NCBI GenBank assembly: GCA_049682815.1 | Contig: JBAUII010000053.1 | Coordinates: 1 to 64,000, forward strand | DNA from: DASWID01 sp049682815 | GTDB taxonomy: Bacteria; Desulfobacterota_D; UBA1144; Nemesobacterales; CSP1-2 | Length of the DNA stretch: 64,000 nucleotides | Direction of reading: 5' to 3' | Shown: piece by piece, positions 51,660-60,438 of the stretch | Layout of the letters: each line of letters starts with the position of its first letter | How positions within the stretch are numbered: position 1 is the stretch's first letter | Made by a program: the position numbers and the translations under genes | The notes under the pieces: model-generated | Databases searched by the model: none | The model's input: only the letters and a program-made list of their open reading frames with translations | Told to the model about the DNA's origin: nothing

Positions 51660-53324
51660 TTATGCTGCACAGCACGAGAGTTTAGTAACATCCTTCTCGA
51701 AAGTAAGGGCTGCAAGCTTTAGTCCCTCTACCATTGTGAGGTAAGGATGGAAGGTCTCAACCAAGTCTTGCACGGTAAGACCAAATCGGATAGCAAGAGT
51801 AGCTTCCTGAATCACGTCGCCAGCCTCCGCAGCAAGTACATGGGCACCAAGAAGACGACCTGTTTCTTCCTCCGCTACCAGTTTAATAAGACCGCGGGTA
51901 TCGCGAGCAGCTAGCGCCCGAGGTACATCGTTCAGACTAAGCACCAATGTTTTTGCCTTTAACCCTCGTTCACTTGCCTGCGCTTCTGTCAAGCCAACAC
52001 TGGCTATTTGTGGATCCGTGAAAGTTACCCGGGGAAGAGCAAAAAGGTCATAAATGCGTCCAGCGCCGGTAATAGCGTTCTCCGCTGCCAATCCCCCGGC
52101 ATAAGCTGCAACATAGACGTACATGGGATCACCGATGACATCCCCTGCTGCGTATATGTCAGGGTTAGAGGTCTGAAGATGCTCATTAACGATTATTTCC
52201 CCTCGTTTTCCTATTTCAACTCCAGCCACCTCAAGACCAAGATCATTTGTATTAGGAATCCGCCCCGTCGTTACAACAATTTGCTCAGCCGTGAAAGTAT
52301 GCTCTTTTCCTTCAATTTCAGCATATACACGACGTCCTTCATTTACTTTTTCTACACGACTGATATGGGCACCTGTATAAACTCGTACCTTCTCTTCAGC
52401 CAGATATTTAGCAAGTGCCTCGCTTATCTCAGGCTCCTCTGCTGCCGCAACATGAGGATCGGCTTGAAGAATTGTCATAAGCACACCAAAACGTGAGAAG
52501 AGCTGTCCAAGTTCAAGACCTATAGTACCGCCTCCTATGACAAGCATTGATTGGGGCAATGCCTCTAAGCTCAACGCATCGGTGCTATCCAAGTAACCTG
52601 CTTCTTTAAGGCCAGTGATAGGAGGAGCCCAGGGACGAGAACCGGTAGCTATAACGATTTTTCCCGGCGTGTAGGTTTTTCCATCTATTGATACGCTACG
52701 CTTGCCTGTAAGCTTTGCACGACCACGGATTAGAGTAATATTCGGATATATGTCTAACACATGCACATATTTACCCTCACGTAGTGACGCTACCAGCTCG
52801 CGCTTTTGCTGAATTACTCGCTGCCATTCTGAGGGTGGGGGACATGCAGTAAGACCTTCGAATCTTGGATAAGCGGATTTGTAGCAGATCTCTGCTGCCC
52901 GAATAAGTGTTTTAGAAGGCACGCAACCAATATTGACACAGGTGCCTCCAATGGTTCCTGCCTCAACTATAGCGACTTTTGCACCGAGTTCCGAAGCTTT
53001 AATAGCTGCGGCAAAGGAAGCGGACCCACCACCTATAACTATAAGATCATAGTCTGCCCCTTCGCCTACTGGTGCCCTACGTTCTTCTTCAAGAGTATGT
53101 CTTTCGCGTACGACTCCGCGATAGCCAGCTTCCCTAATAGCTCGGATTAGAACTTCATCGGTCACTTTAGATTCAGCAATCACTGTTGCCTGTCCTGACT
53201 TCCAGCTAGGGACCATTATCTCCTCCACCCCAGACACGTTCTTCAGAGCTTCAGTCACATGCCTTGCACACCCATCACAGGTCATCCCTTCTACTCGTAT
53301 TATAATTTGATTTCTTTTAGCCAT
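51660..53324 (-). CDS. merA: Mercuric reductase MerA, copy 1 (with HMA domain)
   Basis: 554 residues from ATG 53324, chosen for its AAGGAGG spacing (frame opens at 53333 with GTG). An N-terminal HMA domain (1-75; VEGMTCDGCARHVTEALK) precedes a pyridine-nucleotide disulfide oxidoreductase: FAD motif LIVIGGGSASFAAAIKASEL, redox GGTCVNIGCVPSK, NADPH motif MLVIGGGTIGLELGQ, and the C-terminal vicinal Cys in KLSCCAA that pass Hg(II) to the active site. It reduces Hg(II) to Hg(0) in the cytoplasm. A divergent paralogue lies at 53806-55494. Confidence 0.95.
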   Translation of the reverse strand: MAKRNQIIIRVEGMTCDGCARHVTEALKNVSGVEEIMVPSWKSGQATVIAESKVTDEVLIRAIREAGYRGVVRERHTLEEERRAPVGEGADYDLIVIGGGSASFAAAIKASELGAKVAIVEAGTIGGTCVNIGCVPSKTLIRAAEICYKSAYPRFEGLTACPPPSEWQRVIQQKRELVASLREGKYVHVLDIYPNITLIRGRAKLTGKRSVSIDGKTYTPGKIVIATGSRPWAPPITGLKEAGYLDSTDALSLEALPQSMLVIGGGTIGLELGQLFSRFGVLMTILQADPHVAAAEEPEISEALAKYLAEEKVRVYTGAHISRVEKVNEGRRVYAEIEGKEHTFTAEQIVVTTGRIPNTNDLGLEVAGVEIGKRGEIIVNEHLQTSNPDIYAAGDVIGDPMYVYVAAYAGGLAAENAITGAGRIYDLFALPRVTFTDPQIASVGLTEAQASERGLKAKTLVLSLNDVPRALAARDTRGLIKLVAEEETGRLLGAHVLAAEAGDVIQEATLAIRFGLTVQDLVETFHPYLTMVEGLKLAALTFEKDVTKLSCCAA

Positions 53325-53410
53325 GATCATCACCTCCTTAGTACTTTTATATCTGGTCTTTTCTTGCTCGGTAATTCGATTAACCTTGCAAAAAGTAGCC
53401 TTAGGCGTTT

Positions 53411-53770
53411 CTATATTTTACAAGCTTCAGATTCACAGGTTCTTTTAAGGTAAATATCCCAAACAGAAGCTGCAATCAAGCCCACAAGTCCAATATAAAC
53501 CAAAGTCTTTGAAAACCAGATAGCGGCAAAAACAACTACTGCACTTGCTATGACAAGGATTAGACTTCCTTTCCTTCCGTGGAACTTGGACGATTTATAA
53601 ACACCCCAAACGTTAATTCCAAGGAAAACTACAAGAAATGGAATCAGGATCTTATCATTAATTAAAAATCCAACGCCTATACTTGATAGAAAAGCCAAAA
53701 GAGCCGGCGTTCCAATGCAACAAAGAGCAGCAAATACTGATCCAAGTGAACCTATGAATTTTGATATCAT
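53411..53770 (-). CDS. merC: MerC-type mercury transporter
   Basis: 119 residues from ATG 53770; the frame also opens at TTG 53809, overlapping the merA2 stop by 4 nt, but MISKFIGSLGSVFAALCC resembles usual MerC N-termini. Four hydrophobic segments. The vicinal Cys pair ALCCIGTPALLAFLSSIGVG in the first helix and a C-terminal CESEAC motif are present. It imports Hg(II) across the inner membrane to MerA. It is between the two merA genes, consistent with one mer operon. Confidence 0.82.
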   Translation of the reverse strand: MISKFIGSLGSVFAALCCIGTPALLAFLSSIGVGFLINDKILIPFLVVFLGINVWGVYKSSKFHGRKGSLILVIASAVVVFAAIWFSKTLVYIGLVGLIAASVWDIYLKRTCESEACKI

Positions 53771-53805
53771 ATTATATTTTTTGGATTCCAGTTTGCGTAG
53801 AATCT

Positions 53806-55494
53806 TCAATCAGCGCAGCAGCTGAGCTTTGCGACGTCTTTACTAAACGACTGGGCACATAGCTTTATGGACTCCGAGAGGGTAGGGTAGACATCTATAG
53901 TGTCAAGCACATCTTCAATGGTCATTCTATACTTAACATAGAGGGCAGCTTTTTGAATGATATCCGCCGCCTCTGGAGCAACCATATGAACTCCTACGAT
54001 CCTGTTGGTTTCCTCCTCTATGATCATTTTCATAAGTCCCCTAGTGTCTCGGATTATAGCGGCCTTGGGAACATGCATAAAATCCAAATAGCACACTTTA
54101 ACTTCGTAACCCTTATCTCTTGCTTCTTTTTCCCCAAGTCCTACCCCTGCGACTTCTGGTGTTGTAAAGACTGCATAGGGAATTGACGAGTAGTCTATCT
54201 TTTTGTGGCTCTCGGTAAGGGCATTCTCTGCTGCAATGCTCCCTTGTCTTGCAGCAGCAGTTACAAGCATTGGTACTCCGCTCACAACATCTCCGGCAGC
54301 CCATATGTTAGAAGCTGAGGCCCTCATTTCATCACCTACCATAATCCCGCCTTTGTTATCAACTCTTACCCCAACGATATCAAGGCCTAGTTGAAACGTG
54401 TTCGGTCTCCTTCCGGTAGCCACAAGAAGCTCCTCAGCCTCAAACTCTACCTTATCTCCATTTAACTCTGCTACAAGTTTTTTATTCCGCTCCCTCTTAC
54501 TTGCACTTAATACCTTTGCACCTGAATGTATTTCGATCCCTTCCTCCTCTAAATAACCTTTTAATGCATCGGAAATTTCTTCTTCCTCTCCTGGGAGGAG
54601 TCTCGGCATAACTTCAAGAACCGTAACTTTTGAGCCAAAATGTTTGTACATCTGCGCAAATTCAAGTCCGATTGCGCTACCACCAAGAACTAAAATTGAT
54701 TCTGGCAATTCTTTTAACTCAAGAGCACTTGTGCTTGTTAAGTAATCAACCTGATTAATCCCTTCAATCGGTGGTATCCAAGGTGATGACCCCGTAGCGA
54801 TTATAAACTTTTCTGCTTTATAAATTTTATCTCCAATTCTGACTTCATTTATTGATACAAATTTAGCATTGTGAGGAAGATAAGTAATATTGGGATAGGC
54901 TCCAAGCACGTCCCGGTATTTCATCTGTCTAAATTCATTGAGCAAGCTTTCTTTTTGAGCAATGAGTTTTGCAAAATCTATTCTACCCTGATGCGTTTCC
55001 ACACCTTCATAACCGTTTTTCTTAGGAGAATAATAGACTTCAGCGGCTTTAATCAGATATTTTGATGGTACACATCCTCTGTTAAGGCAAGTACCTCCGA
55101 TAACATTCTCTTCTGCTATGGCTACTCTTGCCCCAAGTTCTGATGCCTTTATTGCAGCAGCAAAAGCAGCAGAACCGCCTCCTAGGACTATTAGATCGAA
55201 ATCAACTTTATTTTTTTCTTTAGTGAAAGGTATTACTTTCTTATCTTGTGGCTTGTTTTCAGCTTCAGGCAGACTGGCTTTGTAGTGCCCAAGTTTATTA
55301 AAAGTATCTATTATTTCTTGGACTCCTGTTTTCCCCTCAAAATATTTAACCTCTGCTTTACCTTTTTTATGATCTGATTTTGCTTCCGCTACTCCATTTA
55401 TTGTTTTTAAATTAGCTTCAACTGAGTTATCACAATGTGAGCAAGTCATTCCATCTATCTTTAGTGTTGTAGTTACAAGGTCTTGGTCATTCAT
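53806..55494 (-). CDS. merA: Mercuric reductase MerA, copy 2 (with HMA domain)
   Basis: 562 residues. The HMA domain (LKIDGMTCSHCDNSVEANLK) is joined by a Lys/Pro-rich linker to the reductase. FAD motif LIVLGGGSAAFAAAIKASELGA, redox GGTCLNRGCVPSKYLI, ILVLGGSAIGLEFAQ and C-terminal KLSCCAD are all present. Its NADPH-binding GGSAIG and redox loop differ from copy 1 (GGGTIG, VNIG), so the two are not recent duplicates. Both appear functional. It follows merP after 59 nt. Confidence 0.94.
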   Translation of the reverse strand: MNDQDLVTTTLKIDGMTCSHCDNSVEANLKTINGVAEAKSDHKKGKAEVKYFEGKTGVQEIIDTFNKLGHYKASLPEAENKPQDKKVIPFTKEKNKVDFDLIVLGGGSAAFAAAIKASELGARVAIAEENVIGGTCLNRGCVPSKYLIKAAEVYYSPKKNGYEGVETHQGRIDFAKLIAQKESLLNEFRQMKYRDVLGAYPNITYLPHNAKFVSINEVRIGDKIYKAEKFIIATGSSPWIPPIEGINQVDYLTSTSALELKELPESILVLGGSAIGLEFAQMYKHFGSKVTVLEVMPRLLPGEEEEISDALKGYLEEEGIEIHSGAKVLSASKRERNKKLVAELNGDKVEFEAEELLVATGRRPNTFQLGLDIVGVRVDNKGGIMVGDEMRASASNIWAAGDVVSGVPMLVTAAARQGSIAAENALTESHKKIDYSSIPYAVFTTPEVAGVGLGEKEARDKGYEVKVCYLDFMHVPKAAIIRDTRGLMKMIIEEETNRIVGVHMVAPEAADIIQKAALYVKYRMTIEDVLDTIDVYPTLSESIKLCAQSFSKDVAKLSCCAD

Positions 55495-55553
55495 TTTTGA
55501 ACCTCCTGCTGTTCCGATTCTATCCTTACTTCACGACTACTTAAGTAACTGCT

Positions 55554-55898
55554 TTACTTCCCTTCCTTATCAAGAGGAATTGCTTTAAAGCCGGCATTCT
55601 CGATAGTTTTCACTATCTCATCCACAGTAACTTTGCCTTCCTCATAGCTTACTTTAGCCTGTTTATCTTCGTAACTGACATTAGTATTTACTACACCGTC
55701 CAGTCTTTTTAAAGCAGCTTTTATGGTAAGGGGGCACGTCCCGCACGTCATACCTTTCACTTTGAATATGGCTTTTTTCGTATTTGCAGTACTTTCTTTA
55801 CCTAGAGCCTTACCTGTGGGACAACAAACATAAAAATTCACGAATGCAACTCCTGAAAGTATTACCAATGCGACTAAGACTTTGGTTAAAGCTTTCAT
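55554..55898 (-). CDS. merP: Periplasmic mercury-binding protein MerP
   Basis: 114 residues: signal sequence (1-20), then FKVKGMTCGTCPLTIKAALK, the GMTCxxC metal-binding loop of MerP, and VSYEEGKVTVDEIVKTIENAGF. MerP collects Hg(II) in the periplasm and hands it to MerT. The mature N-terminus also contains a CC pair (YVCCPTG), unusual for classical MerP. GGAGGT precedes ATG 55898. It lies between merT and merA2. Confidence 0.9.
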   Translation of the reverse strand: MKALTKVLVALVILSGVAFVNFYVCCPTGKALGKESTANTKKAIFKVKGMTCGTCPLTIKAALKRLDGVVNTNVSYEDKQAKVSYEEGKVTVDEIVKTIENAGFKAIPLDKEGK

Positions 55899-55924
55899 AA
55901 CGTTAACCTCCTTTTTATAATTTT

Positions 55925-56281
55925 CTAACTCATAAAAAATCCGATAATGTTTCGTGAAAAAATAAAGGCAATAACCAAGATTGTTGCTATCCAGAGAAGG
56001 ATTTTATTTAGCTTCCTTCTGCCGGGATTTACTGCACAGATTGTGCCGGGACTGCATTCTTCTCCAGTTCGATAAGCGAAAAAGAAGCCAAATGCTAAAA
56101 ACCCAAAAGCTATCGTTCCAAAGATCCATCTATATTGTTCGAGCTTTGTAAAGAACGCGGCTCCGCTTAGTCCAAGAACTACAAATACCAGGGGACCTAT
56201 ACAGCATAGGGATGCTATTAAACCTGATATTACTGAGCCAAGTGAAGCAAAAATTGTCACTTTTTCATTTTTATCAATCAT
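55925..56281 (-). CDS. merT: Mercuric transport protein MerT
   Basis: 118 residues, three transmembrane helices. The first has the vicinal Cys pair IASLCCIGPLVFVVLGLSGA. A cytoplasmic loop holds EECSPGTICAVNPGRRK, a second Cys pair matching MerT's cytoplasmic cysteines. It carries Hg(II) from MerP to MerA. It is the first structural gene after the ArsR-type regulator, 27 nt away. Confidence 0.92.
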   Translation of the reverse strand: MIDKNEKVTIFASLGSVISGLIASLCCIGPLVFVVLGLSGAAFFTKLEQYRWIFGTIAFGFLAFGFFFAYRTGEECSPGTICAVNPGRRKLNKILLWIATILVIAFIFSRNIIGFFMS

Positions 56282-56308
56282 ATTTCAACTCCCAATTAAA
56301 AACTTTTA

Positions 56309-56647
56309 CTAAATCCTTGTGCATGCGTATATATGTTCAGCATTGTCAGAAATGACTTTGCTTGCTAGGTTTACTATTTCATTAATTCTCTTATCCACAA
56401 CTCTATAGTAAATGCTCTTTCCATCTTTTCTGGACGTCACAAATCCGCACCACTTTAAGCACGCGAGGTGATTGGACACACCGCTTTGAGAGGTACCGAG
56501 ATTGTTAATTAAATCAGTAACATTTCTCTCCTTTTCTATGAGGAGCTGAATTATCTTTATACGAGTGGGATCACAAAATGCCTTAAAGAACTTAGGGAGA
56601 AGCTCGTCGACAAGCGGTGTCGGTATCTCAGCTTTTCGGGTTTTCAT
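56309..56647 (-). CDS. ArsR/SmtB-family repressor of CmtR type
   Basis: 112 residues. Winged-helix region has FKAFCDPTRIKIIQLLIEK and the recognition helix GTSQSGVSNHLACLKWCGFV. C63 and C67 in the recognition helix (CLKWC) match the C-x3-C of CmtR, a Cd/Pb sensor, and C109 (YACTRI) could complete the site. This type of thiol sensor also controls mer operons in some bacteria. It is the first gene of the mer operon. Confidence 0.87.
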   Translation of the reverse strand: MKTRKAEIPTPLVDELLPKFFKAFCDPTRIKIIQLLIEKERNVTDLINNLGTSQSGVSNHLACLKWCGFVTSRKDGKSIYYRVVDKRINEIVNLASKVISDNAEHIYACTRI

Positions 56648-56660
56648 TTCACGGCCGTCC

Positions 56661-56700
56661 TTAATCTTATATATCTAATATATTTAAATATTATGATATA
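56661..56700 (-). promoter_or_regulatory. AT-rich palindrome upstream of ArsR-type regulator
   Basis: A perfect 12-bp palindrome ATATTTAAATAT at 56680-56691, extended by further AT symmetry (AATAT...ATATT), lies about 35-45 nt before the regulator start. ArsR-type repressors typically bind such imperfect AT-rich dyads. A matching -10 could be TATAAG (56667-56672 on minus). It may control both the mer operon and the methyltransferase next to it. Confidence 0.42.
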
Positions 56701-56751
56701 TAAAATTGAAAAAAGTTTCAAGCTTTTTTTGAGTTTTCTTACTTTTCCTTA

Positions 56752-57540
56752 TCAAACTCTATTATCAACCAATAAGGATGGGATAGATTCAGGTTTCCTG
56801 CCAATTATTATCCCGTACCCGACGTACTTACTCTGGAGAATTTGTTCCGATTTCCTTATAGTCAAAAATCCATTTATTCCCCATGTCCTTAAGACTTTCA
56901 ATATGATTTTAAAACGTGTCTTTACTCCTAATTTATGCTTTATATTTATTATCCATTCCGGTATTAGGTAAGATTTATCCACTGTATTAACACCCATAAG
57001 CCCGGCTATTTCAAATAGATCCTTCCATCCTTCGATGGTCTCAGGTTTTTCACCTTCGATTTCATCGAGATTTCGCTTCATCTGCTCAGGTGTATCTTCT
57101 TTCCAGCAGATATCGTGGATTCCTACGTATCCACCAGGTCTCGCTACTCTTGCCATTTCATGAATTGCCAGTCTTTTATCAAGAGCGCATGTTGTACACT
57201 CAGAAATTACAGCATCAAAAGTGTTATCATCAAAGGGTAAGTTGTGAGCATCGGCCTTTTTGAATTCCACATTTAAATTTTTTCCCTTTGCTTTTCTCTT
57301 GGCTCTTTCGACCATATAATCGGAAGCATCTACCCCTAATATTTGACAAGAGAAATTCTCTGCGAAATAACAGGCGCTTTCGCCCGTCCCTGAAGCTACA
57401 TCCAAGACTTTCGCGCCCATTCCTATATGGCATAGTTTTGACAGCTCTTTTGTTATTTCCAATCCCCCTGGATGGAGAATCTCTAATCCAAAATCCTGGC
57501 TTTCAATGAGTTTTTCTAGGGAGGGTTTTCCTTCTAGGAC
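56752..57540 (-). CDS. Class I SAM methyltransferase with non-canonical or missing start codon
   Basis: 236 residues are readable from a TTG at 57462, but homologous-looking sequence continues in frame upstream to a stop at 57568-57570: KVLEGKPSLEKLIESQDFG and LEILHPGGLEITKEL. No ATG, GTG or TTG lies in that extra stretch; AAGGAGA at about 57547-57553 suggests starting near 57540. Motif I is LDVASGTGESACYFAENFS, then VDASDYMVERAK and CTTCALDKR. The CTTC pair is unusual for this fold. The substrate is unknown; the setting suggests methylation of a metal or thiol compound, not shown. It is next to the mer operon regulator. Confidence 0.66.
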   Translation of the reverse strand, partial: VLEGKPSLEKLIESQDFGLEILHPGGLEITKELSKLCHIGMGAKVLDVASGTGESACYFAENFSCQILGVDASDYMVERAKRKAKGKNLNVEFKKADAHNLPFDDNTFDAVISECTTCALDKRLAIHEMARVARPGGYVGIHDICWKEDTPEQMKRNLDEIEGEKPETIEGWKDLFEIAGLMGVNTVDKSYLIPEWIINIKHKLGVKTRFKIILKVLRTWGINGFLTIRKSEQILQSKYVGYGIIIGRKPESIPSLLVDNRV

Positions 57541-57682
57541 TTTTAATCTCCTTTTATCAATGGATTGTTAAAGGAAAACGTCTATAAGATGGGAAAAAGG
57601 TATTTCTTGATGTTAAGGTGGTTATAGTATAAGTCATTAGAAATAGAATAATTATCTTCATCGAATAGCTCAAGATGTTATC

Positions 57683-58639
57683 CTATTCTATCGGTTTTTT
57701 CACTTCGTCAAAGGCTTTACGCACGGTTTGCGCTAATTTTTCTGCCGGGCCGGTTCCCCAGTAGTGTAGAAAGAATATACGCGGTTTCTCATCCAGCATG
57801 TGATTATGAACCGCAAAAATTTCTATCCCTCCTTGCCGTAGTATGCCTATGACAGGGTTGACCTCTTCTGCGGTCATTACAATATCGCCTGCCACATGTG
57901 ACCTTTCGTTGGTACCCGTAAACGCTGCCCAGGAATTTATTCCCATGCTCGAAGTTAGTTCAATATCGTTATGTTTCACGCCACTACGTCCAACGGTTAT
58001 TTTGAAAACCCCACCTCCAACCTTCTGTCCCTTGTGGCCGATGATTTCTTCAAGTTTGTTGGTGTAGATTGATATATTCGGTGCATCTTGAACAGTATGT
58101 TGGCTAGGCGTTGCGGTACGATGTAGTGCTTCTCTTATTCCCCGTGATAACTGATCGGCGTTTCCCTCGCCGTAGATATGCATATACATCAAGCGTGGTT
58201 CTTCTCCCAGGAAATGATTATGCAGCGCAGTTATCTTGATGCCAGCCTTTGTCGGCGAAGAGATAACAGGATTAATCTCCTTCTCCAATAGAACAAGATC
58301 ACCCATGATGATGAAGCCCTTAGTTATTTTCTTGAAAGCAACCCAGGATGTAAAACCTAGGGCTACAGGCATGGGTTCGTCGTTTATCTTCATCTTGAGG
58401 TCGCTTCGAGGAAACTGGACGACAAAGACTCCCTCCTTCATTTGCCCAGTTGTGTTTAGTATCTTCTCGACATTGCTATAATCGGTAGAACTGGCTTCTT
58501 CAGGTACCGCAGGTGACACCGTTTGTGCATTGGACTTGCATGTGAAAGGGAAGCATTCATAGAATAAATTCGCTAACATGCAGCCAAGAAATAATATTGT
58601 TACATTTTTAAGAATAATTCTCAGTTTGGATTGAATCAT
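57683..58639 (-). CDS. DUF1259 (LppY/LpqO-type) protein with duplicated domain
   Basis: 318 residues from ATG 58639 (GGGGGAA upstream; a TTG at 58654 also opens the frame). A membrane signal is followed by two copies of DUF1259. Copy 1 has ALGFTSWVAFK, IMGDLVLLEKEINPVIS and ITALHNHFLGEEPRLMYMHI. Copy 2 has SMGINSWAAFTG, VAGDIVMTAEEVNPVIGIL and IFAVHNHMLDEKPRIFFLHY. The HNH-x-L-x-EKPRxxxxH pattern suggests a metal site in each. Periplasmic. Function unknown; often found in metal and oxidative-stress contexts. Confidence 0.82.
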   Translation of the reverse strand: MIQSKLRIILKNVTILFLGCMLANLFYECFPFTCKSNAQTVSPAVPEEASSTDYSNVEKILNTTGQMKEGVFVVQFPRSDLKMKINDEPMPVALGFTSWVAFKKITKGFIIMGDLVLLEKEINPVISSPTKAGIKITALHNHFLGEEPRLMYMHIYGEGNADQLSRGIREALHRTATPSQHTVQDAPNISIYTNKLEEIIGHKGQKVGGGVFKITVGRSGVKHNDIELTSSMGINSWAAFTGTNERSHVAGDIVMTAEEVNPVIGILRQGGIEIFAVHNHMLDEKPRIFFLHYWGTGPAEKLAQTVRKAFDEVKKPIE

Positions 58640-58942
58640 AGACTGTTCCCCCAATTAATACTTTAACTCTAATTCCGCATTTTTAAAATAAGAATTATTT
58701 ATCGTTGCTTGACTACAGTGTACGATTTGGTTTATTATAATTTGAAGCTGATTCAGTTGGAGTTACTCAAGATGGGGTAGATTACTTTAGTCGAAATAGC
58801 AACTCAATATTTATTACAACCAGCCAGGATTCCCTTAACCCCAGGTTTATAAACAGAATTAGCTTAAGAAGAATCATAATGGATAAAGCTTCATCAATTT
58901 TTACGTTCCTTAAAATAACCCAAAAATAAGGAGGTGTTTATT

Positions 58943-59608
58943 ATGTCGTACCTGAACGTAAAATATTCAAAGGGTCTTCTTTTTGCTGTCGCGGTGGTCT
59001 TCTTTGGAATGTTGTCTATAAGTTACTCAGGTTTAGCGCAAGCCCAAACCGACACAATGGTCAATGGTCTGAATACAGCTACCCTGAACGGACTTATCGA
59101 GACCCTGAAGAAGAATCCTGAGAAGGGACGGGTAACCTTTTATTCTAAGTCTCGCTGGCAAGATGGAATGAGAAGCTTTTCTGGATTTAGTGGCTATAGC
59201 ATAGATGGGAAGATGGTTCACGAAAAGACTCGTGAATTTGTTCTTCTCGGAGATGAGTCGGTTGAGCTGAGTGGGACAGACACTGCCCCTGGGGCAGTGG
59301 AAGAGCTTATGTATGCTTTAGCCACTTGTGTTATTGCGGCAGCTAATGCAAACGCGGCTTTGATGGGTGTTAAACTAACTCGTCTGGATGTTGACATAGA
59401 AAGCGATTTAGACCTCCATGGTCTTTTTGCCTTAGATCCGAATGTTAGGCCTGGTGTAACGAATATGCGAATGGAAATTACTATAGCCGGCGACTCAGAT
59501 GAAGAAACTCTTAAGAAGATCGCAATGCTCGGATACCAGTATTCACCGGTTTCTGATACCACACGTAATGGGGTTAAATTTAGTCCTGTCGTCAAAGTAG
59601 CCAAATAG
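58943..59608 (+). CDS. Exported OsmC-family protein, one-Cys variant
   Basis: 221 residues from ATG 58943 (AAGGAGGTG upstream). A signal or anchor (8-35) makes it exported, unlike usual cytoplasmic OsmC. The OsmC core includes GAVEELMYALATCVIAAANA, with C129 as the peroxidatic Cys, and ADGV-like sheets (LTRLDVDIES). The second Cys usually found in a CPV motif is replaced by Ser (YSPVSDTTRNG). It may therefore reduce peroxides with an external thiol. It is the only plus-strand gene in the mer-copper stretch, convergent with the Spy-like gene. Confidence 0.8.
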   Translation: MSYLNVKYSKGLLFAVAVVFFGMLSISYSGLAQAQTDTMVNGLNTATLNGLIETLKKNPEKGRVTFYSKSRWQDGMRSFSGFSGYSIDGKMVHEKTREFVLLGDESVELSGTDTAPGAVEELMYALATCVIAAANANAALMGVKLTRLDVDIESDLDLHGLFALDPNVRPGVTNMRMEITIAGDSDEETLKKIAMLGYQYSPVSDTTRNGVKFSPVVKVAK

Positions 59609-59703
59609 CTTGTCGTGTTAGTGGATTCAGCGATCGTCTGAATAAAATTTTTCATCACTTTTTTTCTGCAATCTCAGACTCGTGTCTCACTGGCGCCGAT
59701 GAG

Positions 59704-60270
59704 TTATTGATCGTGGCTATGTTCGTTATGCTCTTCCTGTTTTTCTACAGGAACTTGTTCCTTGCTCTCCATTTTCATCATTTGACCACGCATCATCGGC
59801 ATCGGGGCCATAATTTTTTTGAAATTTTCCAAACCGATTGTTTTTCTTATTGATACAAGCCCGTTTACGTAGAGATCCGCCATGGCAAGACTGATATCGT
59901 TAGAGTTTTTGATTTCTTCTTTTACCTTCGAGGGGTCAAAATTGGGATCATTTAACATATCCATGACTTTAAAGTGAGAGATTTTAAAATCAGCTTCCTT
60001 TTGAACAATTGGATACAGATACATTTCATTTATCTTTGATAGCTCATTTTTCTGTTGGTCCGTAAGTTCCAGATTATTCGCTTTCATAAGAAGATGGTGA
60101 ATCATCATTCCATACATCGAAGTGTGCTTTCCCCCCATCATTCCGTGCATACCCATCATACCTGGGCCAGGCATGCCCTTCTGTCCCACTTTTTGCTGCA
60201 TCGGGCTTTGGGCAAATGAGAAATTTGCCAAACATATTATGACAGCGATTGAAATTATAAATCTTCTCAT
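59704..60270 (-). CDS. Spy/CpxP-like periplasmic LTxxQ protein
   Basis: 188 residues. Signal peptide (to AQS, about 22). A Met/Gly/His-rich segment (GPGMMGMHGMMGGKHTSMYGMM) precedes the LTxxQ-like ELTDQQKNELSKINEMY motif and a helical body. The tail has more Met, Glu and His (HNEHSHDQ). LTxxQ proteins are periplasmic chaperones/metal sensors of the CpxP/Spy/CnrX type. It lies downstream of the copper ATPase gene, so copper or silver handling is likely. Confidence 0.8.
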   Translation of the reverse strand: MRRFIISIAVIICLANFSFAQSPMQQKVGQKGMPGPGMMGMHGMMGGKHTSMYGMMIHHLLMKANNLELTDQQKNELSKINEMYLYPIVQKEADFKISHFKVMDMLNDPNFDPSKVKEEIKNSNDISLAMADLYVNGLVSIRKTIGLENFKKIMAPMPMMRGQMMKMESKEQVPVEKQEEHNEHSHDQ

Positions 60271-60438
60271 ATTTATTACCTCCTGAGTAATATTACTCTT
60301 TCAAACTGCTCTTATTCCACTTATTTACATTTAAACCTAATGTGTGACGATGTCAATATATTCAATCTCATGAAATCTCACTCCATCTACATTTTCTGTA
60401 AATCCGTTCTGAGATAAAGATTACTCATTTATGCTTGT

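Noticed and set aside
52008..52496. Plus-strand 162-codon frame inside merA
   Set aside because: Antisense shadow of merA, whose motifs are complete on minus.
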